A stretch of 64,000 nucleotides of DNA from Orobanche coerulescens (lineage: Eukaryota; Streptophyta; Magnoliopsida; Lamiales; Orobanchaceae): assembly GCA_033398695.1 (NCBI GenBank), contig CM065802.1, positions 76,308,096-76,372,095 of the forward strand, given 5' to 3'. The position numbers were made by a program, and so were the translations under genes. This document shows, piece by piece, positions 10,161 through 21,390 of this stretch; the first letter of the stretch is position 1; each line of letters starts with the position of its first letter. The notes below the pieces were generated by a model. The model made no database searches. It had not been told where the DNA came from and saw only the letters and a list, made by a program, of their open reading frames with translations.

Positions 10161-11000
10161 TGCTGGTACACCGCATTCATTCATTTTCGAATCATGCTTG
10201 ATTAGACTTATTTCGGGATAGTCCTATTGCTTGTGGACCTCATACCATCGGTCTACCTGACGATGGAAGAATTTTCGGAATCATACCGAAGTAAGCTTAG
10301 TGACCGCGATTGGTTGGTGGACCTAATCGTGGTGAATTTATCTTAGGACGATGTAATTTTCGGTATTAGTTGGTTTAATCGTCTTGATACTATCCTCAGT
10401 GTTTGTTAGCATTTGGTCGCTATCCTTCCATCGTTGGTTATCGAATGTGTGCTTTAGGGAAGTAATCCCCGTTGTTCCAGTAGGATTATTATTATGGTGG
10501 AAGCAGAGAAATTCCGCAATCGAGCTATTCAATCATTCATTGCACCATTTTCATCGATTGGCCTTTCTAAGGCAATCGAGTCATTCAATCATTCATTGTA
10601 TCATTTTCATCGATTGACCTTCCTAAGGCAATCGAGTTATTCAATCCTTCATTGCATCATTTCATCGATTGGCCTTTCTAAGGCAATCGAGCTATTCAAT
10701 CATTCATTGTATCATTGTCAACGTTTGGCCTTTCTAAGGCAATCGAGTTATTCAAACATTCATTGTATCACTTTTTATCGATTGACCATTCTAGGGCAAT
10801 CGAAATGTTCAATCATTTGTGGTATTATTGTCATCGATTGACGATGTATTTCCAGACGAGTTATCTGGTTGCCTTCGCATAGAGTAGTGGAATTCAGGAG
10901 TGAGTTGGAGCCGATACGTCCCCTTTATCGAAGGCACCGTATCGGATGGCCCCGACCAGAATGCAGGAGTTGAAGATTCAACTTGAGGATTAGTTCGAGA
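10161..11000 (+). pseudogene. Degenerate protease / early pol region with tandem repeat (Tek-1)
   Basis: An aspartic protease-like DAGTPHSF segment sits at the start, and after it no long frame survives. A six-copy repeat of about 56 bp, each copy beginning GCAATCGAG, occupies 10516-10850. No counterpart exists in Tek-2, so the repeat arose or was inserted in this lineage. Confidence 0.6.
10516..10850 (+). repeat. Six-copy, 56 bp tandem repeat inside Tek-1 pol
   Basis: Units start at 10516, 10572, 10628, 10683, 10739 and 10796 (steps 56, 56, 55, 56, 57). Each holds GCAATCGA and ATCGATTG, so each unit is also an inverted repeat around an AT-rich middle. It lies where protease or early reverse transcriptase coding is expected. 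Confidence 0.85.
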
Positions 11001-11709
11001 AAGGTTATCTCCGACCGATTGCGTCCCCGAGAGGAGCACTAGTGTGATCTGTCAAGGAGAAGGATAGTTCGTCTCGTGTGTTTATTAATTATCAAGAGTT
11101 GAACAGGGTGATGATCAAGATTAGTACCCCTTACCCCGTATTGATGATCTTTTAGATCAACTTCAGGGAGCTTCAGTATTTTCCAAGATCGACTTAAGAT
11201 CTGGATATCACCAGTTGCGGATTCGAGAGTCGGATATCGCGAGGACGGCGTTTCGAACATGCTATGGTCATTTTGAGTTCGTAGTTATGCCGTTCGGGCT
11301 AACTAATGCACCTGCGGTATTCATGGAGTTAATGAATCGGGTTTTCATCGACTTTTCAGATCAGTTTGTTGTTGTCCTCATCGATGACATTTTGATTTAA
11401 TCTCGTAGCCGAGAGGAACACGAGGTTCATCTTCATCAGGTTCTCGACGTGTTGAGACGAGAGCAACTTTATGGAAAGTTTTCTTAATGTGAGTTCTGGA
11501 TGTCCGAAGTGAATTTTCTCGGACATGTAATTTCTTCAGACGGAGTTCGTGTCGACCCTCAGAAGACGGAGGCTATCCGAGATTGGTTACCTCCGAAGAA
11601 TGTTAAGGAAATCCGAAGCTTTCTCGGATTAGCCGGTTGTTATCGGCGAATTGTGGAAGGGTTTTCTAAAATCACTCAATCAATGATGAACCTTGTGGCG
11701 AAAGGGTAA
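11001..11709 (+). pseudogene. pol: Reverse transcriptase fragments (Tek-1)
   Basis: Pieces of a gypsy reverse transcriptase in several frames: the NYQELNRV region (about 11085), the [12 protein letters not shown] motif (about 11288) and the active site LIDDIL (about 11380), where the YXDD-type Tyr is replaced by Leu. A TAA follows this motif directly. The thumb/connection segment ([16 protein letters not shown]) continues from 11500. At least three stops or frameshifts interrupt it. In Tek-2 the same region is a single frame. Confidence 0.85.
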
Positions 11710-12325
11710 GAAATACACGTGGTCCGACGTGTGTCAGCGGAGTTTTAAGGAACTCAAGAACCGGTTAATATCAGCACCTGTTTTTTTTTCCTTGCCAGAA
11801 GGGACGGAAGTATTCGTGGTTTTTAGTAACGCATCCGGACACGGTCTCGGATGTGTATTAATGCAGGATGGGAAGGTTATTGCCTATGCTTCACGGCAAT
11901 TGCGACCTTACGAGGTTAATTATCCGACCCACGACCTGGAGCTAGCAGCCGTGGTTTTCGCGTTGGGAATTTGGCGTCATTACCTTTATGGCGTCACCTG
12001 TCAGTTATTCACCGATCATAAGAGTTTGAAGTATATATTTATTCAGAAGGAGTTAAACATGCGACAGAGGCGGTGGTGGGAACTAATCAAAGATTATGAT
12101 ATCGGGATCCTGTGCCACCCGGATAAGGCAAACGTGGTTGCTGATGCCTCGAGTCGTCGTGGCATGAATACGATCTGGGTGATCGAGGACCGCTTAACTA
12201 AGTCAGCTCATTTCCTTGGGATTAAGGATACGTGGGGTCCCGAGAGACTTACCCAACTGTTCATCAAAGAGATAGTGAGATTGCATGGTACTCCTAAGAG
12301 TATTGTTTCTGATCGTAACGGGTGA
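11693..12325 (+). pseudogene. pol: RNase H joined directly to integrase core (Tek-1)
   Basis: A 210-codon frame. Residues 1-155 form an RNase H (FSNASG with Asp changed to Asn, [25 protein letters not shown]). From about residue 156 it continues at [18 protein letters not shown], the middle of the integrase core. Compared with Tek-2, roughly 550 bp encoding the HHCC zinc finger and the first catalytic Asp are missing. The junction lies at a GTCG found at both ends in Tek-2, so a microhomology-mediated deletion is likely. It cannot be active as integrase. Confidence 0.85.
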
Positions 12326-13160
12326 TTCGTGTCTCATTTTGGAAATCAGTTCATCGTGCTTTGGGAACTCAGCTTAATATCATTACCGTTTTTCATCCTC
12401 AGTCCGACGGACAATCAGAGAGGACTTTTCAGACATTGGAGGACATGTCGAGGGCATGCGTCCTCGATTAGTAGACGATTGGGAAGCCCAATTACTGTTG
12501 TTTGAGTCCACGTACAGTTTAGTTGGCATGCTGCGATGAAGGTAGCACCTTACGAGGCCTGGTACGGTCGTCGTTGTCGATCTCCCTTGTGTTGGGACGA
12601 CCCATCAGAGTCAATCGGCACCGAGCCCGATATACTTATAGCCGCCCGGGAGAAGGTAGCTTTGATCAGGAGTCGTCTGTTGCTCGTAGTCGGCGAAATT
12701 ATATGCAGATAATCGTCGACCACTAGAGTTCGAGATGGGTGACCACGTTTTGGTCAAGTTATCCCCGAGTCGAGGTATCTTTCGTTTCGGAAAACAGGGG
12801 AAATTGAGTCCGAGATTCTTTGGATCGTTTGAGATTTTGGATCGAATGGGCGAGTTAGCTTATCGATTGGCTTTACCTCTGGCGTTGAGCCAAATTCATA
12901 ATGTATTGCACGTCTCGCAATTGCGGAAGTATGTTGCCGATCCGGGTCACATACTTCAGTTCGACGAAATCGAGATCGCAGATGATCATTCGTATGAGGA
13001 GCGTCCCGTACGAGTGTTAGAGCAGCAAATCAAACAGTTGAGGAATAAGACGATTCCTTTGGTTAAGTTTCAGTGATCTAGACACGGAGTCGAAGAGGCT
13101 ACTTGGGAAACCGAGGAGAGTATGCGGGAGAGTCATCCCGAGTTGTTTGACCCTTAGTTT
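12326..13160 (+). pseudogene. pol: Integrase C-terminal and chromodomain-like end (Tek-1)
   Basis: After a TGA at the second catalytic Asp region, the core continues with [13 protein letters not shown] (containing the Glu). A readable frame from 12735 to 13076 then gives the SH3-like integrase C-terminus (GDHVLVKLSPSRG, GKLSPRFFG) and [13 protein letters not shown] in place of Trp interrupts the final chromodomain-like segment (IPLVKFQ then [11 protein letters not shown]). In Tekay-type elements this tail is thought to target integration to heterochromatin. Confidence 0.8.
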
Positions 13161-13177
13161 CGGGGACGAAACTCTTT

Positions 13178-13191
13178 TTAAGGGGGGAGTA
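13178..13191 (+). other. Tek-1 polypurine tract
   Basis: TTTAAGGGGGGAGTA immediately upstream of the 3' LTR start, after the GGGGACGAAAC motif that closes gypsy pol regions throughout this window. It primes plus-strand DNA. Confidence 0.8.
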
Positions 13192-15803
13192 TGTAATACC
13201 CGGTTGTAATTCATTCATTATCATTCAGTAACTATCAGTCAGTAATCATCACTCAGTAATTTTCACTCATTAATAATCATTCATCAGTCATGATTCATTC
13301 ATTTGCGTTCATTTGGCATGTTGTAACCGTGTGACAGTTCCCGATCGTCATTTCATCTCCGTTTGAGTGTCGGAACGGGAGTATTATCATTTTCATTGTG
13401 ATTGATAGCCTTGTACTGGGAGTATCATCTTTGGCTCGTGTTAGACTTGTTCACTTTCACATTCGTTTGGTATGTCGGATCATTCATCAATCGTAGCGAG
13501 GAATCGGAATCATCGGATTTATTCACCTTGGCCAGCATTGAGTTACGGCCGTAAGGTTCTGGGATATGGTCGTAAGTTCAGTGGGTACGGCCGTAAGGCT
13601 GGCCGGTTACGGCCGTACGTGGTCCAGCAGGCTGCCCAGGCATTTTGGCCGAAGGCGAGTTACGGCCGTAAGGAGGGTTGGATACGGCCGTAAGTGGTGT
13701 TCGTAAATTTCAGGTGTTGTCGACCAAGGGTGACTTACGGCCGTAAGGGTTGCGGCATACGGCCATAAGTCGATGCAGGTACGACCGCAAGGCTTGGCCG
13801 GATACGGCCGTACGCTGCAGGCAGGATGTCTGTCCATTCTTGACGAAGGCGGGTTACGCCCGTAAGTTTGGCCGGATATGGCCGTATCATCCGAGTTACG
13901 GCCGTAAGGTGTGCGGGTACGGCCGTAAGGATGTCGGTGGATGTTTTTGACGAAGGCGGGTTACGCCCGTAACTCGATGTGATTCTGGCCGTAAGTCTGT
14001 CGGCAGGCTTTCGGACGAAGCCGAGTTACGGCCGTACGAGTTGGCCGGTTACGGCCATAAGGCCGTTGACTTGGAATGTTACGGCCGTAAGAGGGCCGAG
14101 TTACGACCGTAACTTCCGGCAGTATTTAAGGACTTGGCCAGGTCATTTTTCCTCACTTCTTCATTTTTCCATCTTTATCCGAGAGAGAGGGTTGAGGGAG
14201 AAATTTTGCCATCATCAATCACTTGAGTGTGTAATCTTCATCATCTTCATTCATTTGGGAAGCTTGGATACTCGTTTTAACTCGTGTTCATCGGATCGAA
14301 GTGGTTGGATCTTCAAGAGGTAATTCCTTCAACACTTTGGATTTCGATTTTGTGTTGAGGTATGATGTTTTGGACGTTATAATCATGTTATATGAAGGGA
14401 TATGAATATGATTATGAGTTTGTATAAGGATTCATTGGATTATTGAGGGATTATTCAAGAACACTTTGAATATCGAGTTGGATTTGGGGATTTTCGATTA
14501 ATTGTTGTTATAATCACGTTTTTGGGTATTCATAACGGATTATTGATCGTATTGAAGATGTTTTGTTGGTTTGAAACACTTCTTGGGGATTTGAGGTTGG
14601 TATTATTGAGGTTTAGTTGTAATAAATCGAAGTTGGCCACAAAGTGTTCGATTTAATGCCCCAATGAACTTGGTTTAATCGTATCGACGTTTTGAGTTTG
14701 TTATATTCGTGTTTGTTACGTATGTTGAACGGATTGTTGGTTATTGTATTATTCAAGGTTGTTCGAGCGACCGATATCTCAATTAAGACGTTGTTCGTGG
14801 AAGGATAATTGTCACCGGTGTTGTGTAAGTTAATTCTTACTCGGTTAAAAGGATATTCATCCCTTTTGTTGTTGTTCATTCATAATCATAACTCATTCAT
14901 CCGTGTATTAACCGTATCAAACTTGTTATTGTCAATTAATCACTTCAGTCATAAGGAACGAAGGTTCCAATCTTTTCATTGAGCTGTCATTTATTTCACT
15001 ACCATTCCACCTCGGTGAGTCATTATTCATTTTCGATGTCACTTTTGTTATATCGTGGCATTCCGGGTCATACTGGCGTGCCGGTTGGTATGTGTTGGAT
15101 TTTCATGTCGGGCACGTTTAAGTCGTGTGTTGGTTGTTGGCCTCACATTGGACTGTGCACACGAGTCATATTGTCTCGTGAGACTGATTAGGTACAAGAC
15201 CACACGTGTATTCGATCGATACTCGTTGTTGGCTTGTGCACGGACACATTTCCATCCCGGGCGTAGTGTGGTACCACCCTTTGAGCCGTACTGTTAGTTG
15301 ATTCATATAGCATGTTTGATTGCGTATGTTTCGACAGGATATTTCATAACTTCAGATATAATCATGATTGTGTATTTTCAACCCTTGAGGATTGTTGTTC
15401 TGTTTAACTGACCCCATTTGGGGATATTGTTTCTCAGGTCATGGCAAGGAAAAGGCACAGGGAGAGCACGTTGACGGCGAGGAGTCCCAATGATACTAGA
15501 AGGGGGCCCCAGTCTGTTCAGTCATTTATTCAGTCATTTATGTTTCCTTTATTTATTCCGCTGCAGACATTCCGTTTGAATACTCATTTCATTCAGTGTT
15601 GTGTATTTTATCGTCACATAAGATACACATGTATTCTACTTTATCCTGGGTGTGTTGTATGAAACTCCTAATCGGAGTAATTGATGTTGTAGTGTGGTTC
15701 GGTACTACATTTACCCTGTGTAATTCATCCTTTTTCATTCGCCTGGTGGGTCCCAGTCGGGGGTCCACGGAACTGTAATATCCGCCTAGTTTGGGGTGTT
15801 ACA
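13192..15803 (+). mobile_element. Tek-1 3' LTR
   Basis: Starts TGTAATACCCGG, ends GGGGTGTTACA and is followed by ATATG. It is nearly identical to the 5' LTR over the start, leader, intron-like region and U5, with a handful of substitutions. Most differences fall in the dyad array (13541-14112), where several units are substituted at multiple positions. Confidence 0.9.
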
Positions 15804-16864
15804 ATATGTGTATTGTTGGTTATCCACATTATGATGATCTGATAGGATCATCAAGGGGATATATGCTGAGGGCGCTGGATCGTCGGATTTCCATTGAGTA
15901 TACATGATTGTTATTGTTGTGATCATATTGACGTGGTCATATGAGTATGAATTTGTAGGTCTTGTGTTAGGACCGTGTCCGCATTGCATTGATCTTATCT
16001 CGGATTAGACTGATATGATTGTCGTGGCACTTCATATCTCGAGGTATGTTCCGTATTTCCTTTGGTATTCGTCTTGTGATGGACAATCGGTTATCGTTTT
16101 GGGATTTGATGATGCTATCCGATGTATTGTATTGGTCAGAACTGGTACTTTTCCATATCGTGAGTTGGTTATGATAGTTTGAGAACCTTGAGTATTGTTT
16201 GAGGTACAGTACATATATTATGTTCGAGTTTATTGGTTAATCGAGTACAGGATGTGAAATGTGATAATGGTTATTCTGATGAGAATTACTTGAGTAAGCA
16301 AAGTTATGGCGGTAAGATTACGTTGGTCGTATTCTTACGTTGTATTCTCATTGATATGTAATTATGAATGTGATGTGACGGTTATCATTGTTGGATATTA
16401 TGGCTGACCCCGTCGTGGGATTTTTTTTTTAGGTTCTTGGAGTATCGAGCTTGTAGCGGTCGTGAAGAGATGAGCTTCACGGAGGATACTGGCTAGGACA
16501 TGTTTTGTGCATTGAGTTTCTTGATTGGTTCTTGTATTCCGCTGCTAGAGTATCTTTATGGTTGGTCTTTTTCCGCTGCGTGAGTATTTTGAAATGCTCT
16601 TTCAGTATCTGGTAACTGAGATTACTTTGGAAATTATTTTCTAAACTTTTGAGTGTCGGCCGTTTGGCCTTGCGATTTCAAATGAGTTTTTACAATGGTT
16701 TTTGATATATGGATTTTATAAGTCTTTGTGCATTTTTAAAGATTGTACCGTCATTGGCCTCTTGGGCCTTTGTTAATGTTTGCGAAAATTTCTTTTAGCC
16801 TTGTGGGTTCCATCTCGGGGCCTACAGCGCTGTAATATTTCCGGTTAAATCTGGGGGTGTTACA
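15804..16864 (+). mobile_element. Solo-5 LTR, second part
   Basis: Continuation of the solo LTR after Tek-1. It holds the fourth tandem unit, an acceptor-like module CTGAC-CCC...GGG then a T10 tract and AG|GT (16404-16432), the U5 hairpin GTGGGTTCC...CCTAC (16803-16825), a second LTR-start motif (TGTAATATTTCC) and the end GGGGGTGTTACA. TGAAC follows at 16865-16869. Confidence 0.85.
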
Positions 16865-16869
16865 TGAAC

Positions 16870-19174
16870 CACAACCAACCCACATTACCCGACAACAGTA
16901 CTCGCGCGAGCACAAGGCAAAACACAACTTGATTCTCAACAGTACGACCACATACTCAAAATAGTGCATGATATCAGTGTTGCTCGCCATCCTCGTGCCC
17001 TTCCTGCACTGGTTCGCCACTAAGACCTGCACCTGAATACACAGCAACTATATTCACCCCAGAAGGGGTCAGCAAACAGCCGGTGCAAGTACAACGATTC
17101 ATGAATATGTACCATAAGTGAATAAACAACCACATCACAGTGCCATCATATATATTCTGGAATACAATACCACAATCATCATTATTTTATGTGCAATGCG
17201 ATGCAATTCCCATGCATGCCATGACTCACGCACACGTGCCCATTTCGCTCGGCTCTTTTGGACAACCCAAGTCGCTTGGATTTTTCGCTTTTCGCTTCGC
17301 AATGCATATTTATGACATATTATTTCATGTCAATGCTCAATGATGCTGAGTATTCGCAAATTCACTTTTCAGCTAATCACACATGTCACAAATATCACAT
17401 TGATGCACTTTAGAGGGTAGAAATTACACAATTTAAAAATTTCTAGTAAATTCCCCACCGATTAATCCGACGATACTCGCAGTCTAATGGATCCCAGGGG
17501 ACCATCGCTGGTTTTACTTGGCTCACACACACTCAGTGACAACATGTCACAAAACACAGAAATTACCACTTTCTAAAATAACACTCTCTGAAATTACCAC
17601 ATTTCGCTGAAATCAGATTTTCCACATATTCACACGAAGTACATCAAACGCAATCAAAGTACTTGCGTGGAATTCCAGCGAATGGAAAAGGTTAGATTGA
17701 CGAGAAAACTAGACTGAGCGATTAGCCAGACCTTCAACCTAAAACGGATCATATTATATAATTAACGGGTTAAGATTTATATAACCGTTAGAACTCTACA
17801 TTCTAATTTAGTCGAGTCTGGGTGAGACATAATTACGGATACACTTTGCGCGTTATTGGGGTGTAAGAATGTTGTGTTTCAAATTAGGGTCCATTTGGCA
17901 GTCGTTTGACCCATTTTGGATTGAAACCGACAAGGTTATACACTTTTAAAGAAAATATTAAAGTATTGGGGTCAAATTGAAGATTTAGAAAACTTCAATC
18001 AAGTCCAAATTTATTTCTAATTCTCAAATGGCATAGCCCTGGGTTTTCAAAATTTATGTTTTCCACCCCAAAACTTTATATGACTATCTAATAGTCATTT
18101 TCACGTCTCCCGTCTATCGTAACCTCACCCGAATCTTCTTTAACATCGACTAATGCTATTATTACACGCAAAAACACACTTATACCCCAAATCGACATGC
18201 CCGTACTCATACCCACTTCTCAACTCACATCAACACACAACACGCACACACGAGCACACACACACACACACACACACCAGCACACATAAACACACACATA
18301 CTCACACGCACTCACACACACACAACAGAACACACACACATACCACACACCACACACACACACCACCACACATAAACACACACATATACACACACATATA
18401 CACACACACTCACCTACACACACAACAGAACACAGACACACACCACCCACCACACACACGACACACGCACAACACACACACATACACGCACCTCGCACAC
18501 CCACCCACCAAACAGCTATAAATCTTCGCAATAGGGACAGAAATGAGCCCCTTGTAACGAAAGATTCGCAACGATATAAAGTTTGTAAAGTTCCGACAAC
18601 CGGAGAGTCCGTACGGGCAAGTCGACGGCAATACTGTTTTTTGCCCCGTTCGGATAAATTCGACATCGGTTTTAAAATCTAAATACATTTTCACAATCTG
18701 CTCGTCAATACGAACAAATTGATATATAGATTGTGAAATTTTACCGGAGAAATCTCCTTGGCGGCGGAACGTCTCTCTCATGCTCCTTCTATCTCTGTTT
18801 CTTGTTTCTTTTCCTATTTCTGCACTTCGTTTTTTTTTCTCTCTCTCTTCCTTCTTCTTCCTTCTTGCGGGTTCACGGCCCTTTCTTTATTCTTATCTCT
18901 TCTCTTTCTCTTCTTATCCCTTATATATATATATATATATATCATTATAACTATCTAGATTATTATCTCTATCTCATCCCAATGAATGTTGACACGGTAG
19001 TGATGAAAAAACATTATGTATGAAATATATAGTACCACTCCACAATTACAAAATTCAAGTTCGTCGCTCTAAACAACACGAGTGACATAATTCTCAACTC
19101 CGACACGATGACTGAATTATTCGATGGTTCACAGAATATAAAATCACCCGGTTTATTTACTACGGGGTATCACA
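16870..19174 (-). mobile_element. Gyp-4 5' LTR, remaining part
   Basis: Read on the minus strand the LTR starts TGTGATACCCCG at 19174. It has a TATATATATATA TATA region (about 18922-18940), a purine-rich leader, a CA microsatellite, and near its end the acceptor module CTGACCCC...GGGG...TATTCAG|GTG (17033-17073). It then meets Solo-5. With the first part it is about 2.5 kb. Base 19174 abuts six bases of a Cassandra LTR, so Gyp-4 inserted into Cassandra; the candidate duplication ATCAC (19175-19179) has its partner outside the window. Confidence 0.7.
18237..18485. repeat. CA-rich microsatellite
   Basis: About 250 bp of imperfect (CA)n with TA and GA interruptions, inside the Gyp-4 LTR. Long open frames across it in both strands are artefacts of the repeat. 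Confidence 0.95.
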
Positions 19175-19242
19175 ATCACAATCCACCCCTCCTCAAAAGA
19201 CCCGACGTCCTCGTCGGCACACTCGCACGACACGACAGAGTG

Positions 19243-19254
19243 GCTCCGATACCA
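19243..19254 (-). other. Cassandra primer binding site
   Basis: TGGTATCGGAGC on the minus strand, 3 bp from the LTR end. Met-tRNA type. Confidence 0.8.
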
Positions 19255-19344
19255 AATTGTCACATCCCAGGACCCCTCTGCCGTAGCATGGTATTGTCCG
19301 CTCTGGGCACTCTCCTCTGAACTGGCCCTCACGGTTTTGTTTCT

Positions 19345-19450
19345 GGGAGCCCAGCGAGCAGCTTTCCAGTAGGTCACCCATCCTGAGACTGCTCCTCGCA
19401 CCATCAGGCTTAACATCGGAGTTCTCATCACCCCGAATCCACTGGGCTCT
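19345..19450 (-). promoter_or_regulatory. 5S rRNA-derived Pol III promoter in the Cassandra LTR
   Basis: The minus strand carries the 5S-type sequence GAGAACTCCGATGTTAAGC (box A region), GAGGAGCAGTCTC and CAGGATGGGTGACCTACTGG (box C region), in the order and spacing of a 5S gene. It is diverged from plant 5S and lacks its ends, so it is a TRIM promoter rather than a functional 5S gene. Confidence 0.85.
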
Positions 19451-19534
19451 CAAAAGGCCTCATGCTATAAGAAGTTCAGCACGCACATATAAGGCACTTC
19501 GCCCGCTCTCTGCTAGTCAGTGTGGGATATCACA

Positions 19535-20567
19535 GTTATGAAAACAATGAAGACAGAAGGTAAATAACACAATTTTAAAGTGGTTCGAGGTCAGACCCTC
19601 TACGTCCACTGGTCCTTCACACAGGAGTAAAACGTTTATTATAATCACTACATACACAACTACGTGACTGTAACTAAACCTATCTCTGTATCGTTCACAC
19701 AGATTGATACAGGGACCAAAGCTTTTTGCCGTTTACACAGATTGGCTTGAGCTCTTCCTTGACTCACTTCTTCACACACAGTTTGAAGCTTCATCTACAA
19801 TGCTATTCTTCCCATACAGGTTGGAATACGTAAGGATCTTCAGTCCTCACAGGGCTGATGATTAATTCAAAGGTAAAGGGTAGAATTCTCAGAACAGCAG
19901 CTTGATCTATGATATACGTTTGTTGTATGATATGCTGTTCTCGCTGAGTATATTTCTTCGCTGTAGATACACGGTTTGCTTGCGAAATATACTTGCTCTT
20001 GATATAGCTTAGATTGTCATAATCTTTGTGAGAGCTTTTGTGAGTGTGAATTCTTCGTATGTATATATCTCTTAAGTCCTTTGGCTAGTGGGTATTTATA
20101 ACCTTTGGAAAATGCATCCGTTATAAATGTAGTTATTGCAGGTGGGTGAGATGTTGACGTCTCTGATTGGCGGCTTGCTGAATATTTAAATTAAAGCAGA
20201 TCGCGTTGTCTCACTTCAAATGCATTAAATGTTGTCCTATCAGCAATAAATTCTGCTTTAACTGTGAATAATTTATGAATAAACAGAGTGTATTTCACAA
20301 CGGTTTAAAGCATTCTTAAATCATGCCTGTTGGATGTGTTTTACTTTTCCCAAGAAAAACATCTTACAGCCTGACTGTTGTATCCGACGCCTTAAGTATT
20401 TTGCTGTAGTTGTAGGCTCTGTAGGATGTACTGTATGAGATCTCCAATGCTGTATGGAAGGGTTGTATGGAGTTTCCAGACAGCTTCCATACTTAGCAGC
20501 ATTTTACTCTTTAGACTTCTTTGTTGTATGATGGAAGTTATCAAAAACAGGATTGTTTATCCGAACA
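19535..20567 (-). mobile_element. Sire-A 3' LTR (truncated by Cassandra)
   Basis: On the minus strand it starts TGTTCGGATAAAC and matches the Sire-A 5' LTR (51590 leftwards, then 42401 to 41703) over about 1 kb, including GTTATGAAAACAATGAAGAC. The last 185 bp or so of the LTR are missing because Cassandra lies there. The remainder would be left of the window. Confidence 0.85.
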
Positions 20568-20583
20568 ATTTCCCCCTTTTTAA
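20568..20583 (-). other. Sire-A polypurine tract
   Basis: AAAAAGGGGGAAATT on the minus strand, adjoining the LTR start TGTTCGG. It is the genuine 3' PPT, in addition to the PPT-like copies upstream of ORF3. Confidence 0.8.
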
Positions 20584-21212
20584 TAATGCCAAAACTTTTA
20601 CAAGATAACTTCTTGATTTAGATAGACTCGCTCTTGGTCTTCTGTCGAATGATATGATCTTCAGTACTTAGTCTATAATGTGAACTACTCGCAGGCAAGT
20701 TCTAAGAAATTGAAAAACATCTAAAGGGATGTGTATTACAACTACAAACTTATGATTGGTGCGCAGGCACAATCTTAAAGTGTTTGTCTAGGTTGGATAT
20801 AACTTAACTAATGAACTGTTTGCACACAAGTTCTTACAGCTTTAAGACAAGTTCTATACTTAATAGATCGCAATAAATAAATTTGTAATCAAATAGTAAA
20901 ACAGTAAGCGTAGATTACGAGCTGTAATCTTTCAAGATAACAAATTTTATTGATAATCAAGGAAAAATTACAAGCTCTTGAAAAATATAGACAAAAAGTG
21001 CATACTGCAACAACAAACCTAAGGAACAAGTACAGTGAGAAGGGCTAGACCAGCTAGTGCCTATACTGAGAGTGCCTACAAGGTCTCCTGTTAGGATCAT
21101 TTTCGGTCCCTTTCCATCAATTGATCAGTGAATCCTTGCCTCGATCCTGGTAGATAGATCTTTCTTCAGCGGATTGGTCGAAAGCAAGTATCCAGTCATC
21201 TAGGTGGGTGAG
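20584..21212 (-). other. Sire-A 3' untranslated region
   Basis: About 630 bp of AT-rich sequence between the ORF3 stop codon and the PPT. No coding signal or recognised element. Confidence 0.5.
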
Positions 21213-21390
21213 TCATTCACCTTTTAGGTGCATTGACTTCATCAGCATTTGCATCGGAAGCTTTCCTTCTGCTAACATCTTTGTGAATTCATTTGCATCA
21301 TCCGCCAGCGTCTTGAACTTGTTGAACATAGAGGACTCCTTGGTGAGTTTAACGAAGTATCTCATAAGTTCGTTTTTCCTCCAGTCCTTT
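21213..21390 (-). pseudogene. C-terminal end of Sire-A ORF3, beyond CACTA-9
   Basis: With CACTA-9 and one TTT duplication removed, the minus-strand frame from 23902-23735 joins in frame to a segment starting KDWRKNELMRYFVKLTKE and ending at a TGA at 21215-21213 after LMKSMHLKGE. The segment is about 58 residues, Lys/Met/Leu-rich and helical. The clean in-frame join shows that CACTA-9 inserted into a coding exon. Confidence 0.7.

Larger units (their letters stand above)
6229..15803 (+). mobile_element. Tek-1: full-length but defective Tekay-type gypsy element
   Basis: Two LTRs of about 2.6 kb (6229-8834 and 13192-15803) flank a 4.36 kb interior with PBS, gag-pol remnants and PPT. The target duplication is ATATA/ATATG (one mismatch), within the tandem repeat of Solo-5. 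The integrase C-terminal region with a chromodomain-like end places it near the Tekay/Del chromovirus clade. The LTRs match almost base for base outside the palindrome array, so the insertion is fairly recent, although the interior is badly damaged. That suggests it moved using proteins supplied in trans. Confidence 0.9.
19175..19534 (-). mobile_element. Cassandra TRIM (one LTR, tiny interior, stub of the second LTR)
   Basis: The minus-strand LTR at 19258-19534 (277 bp) starts TGTGATATCCC and ends GGGATGTGACA. Inside it are a PBS, a segment containing GCCGACGAGGACGTCGGG, a PPT (AGGAGGGGTGGAT) and the first six bases (TGTGAT) of the other LTR, where Gyp-4 is inserted. Cassandra elements are short non-coding LTR retrotransposons with 5S rRNA-derived LTRs. 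It sits in the 3' LTR of Sire-A, which resumes at 19535. Confidence 0.85.

Noticed and set aside
18153..18781. Overlapping frames of 120-148 codons on both strands
   Set aside because: They translate the CA microsatellite (His/Thr or Cys/Val runs) and adjoining LTR leader; no domain.
19345..19450. A genuine 5S rRNA gene
   Set aside because: Diverged and truncated at both ends, and enclosed by Cassandra LTR ends next to a PBS and PPT.
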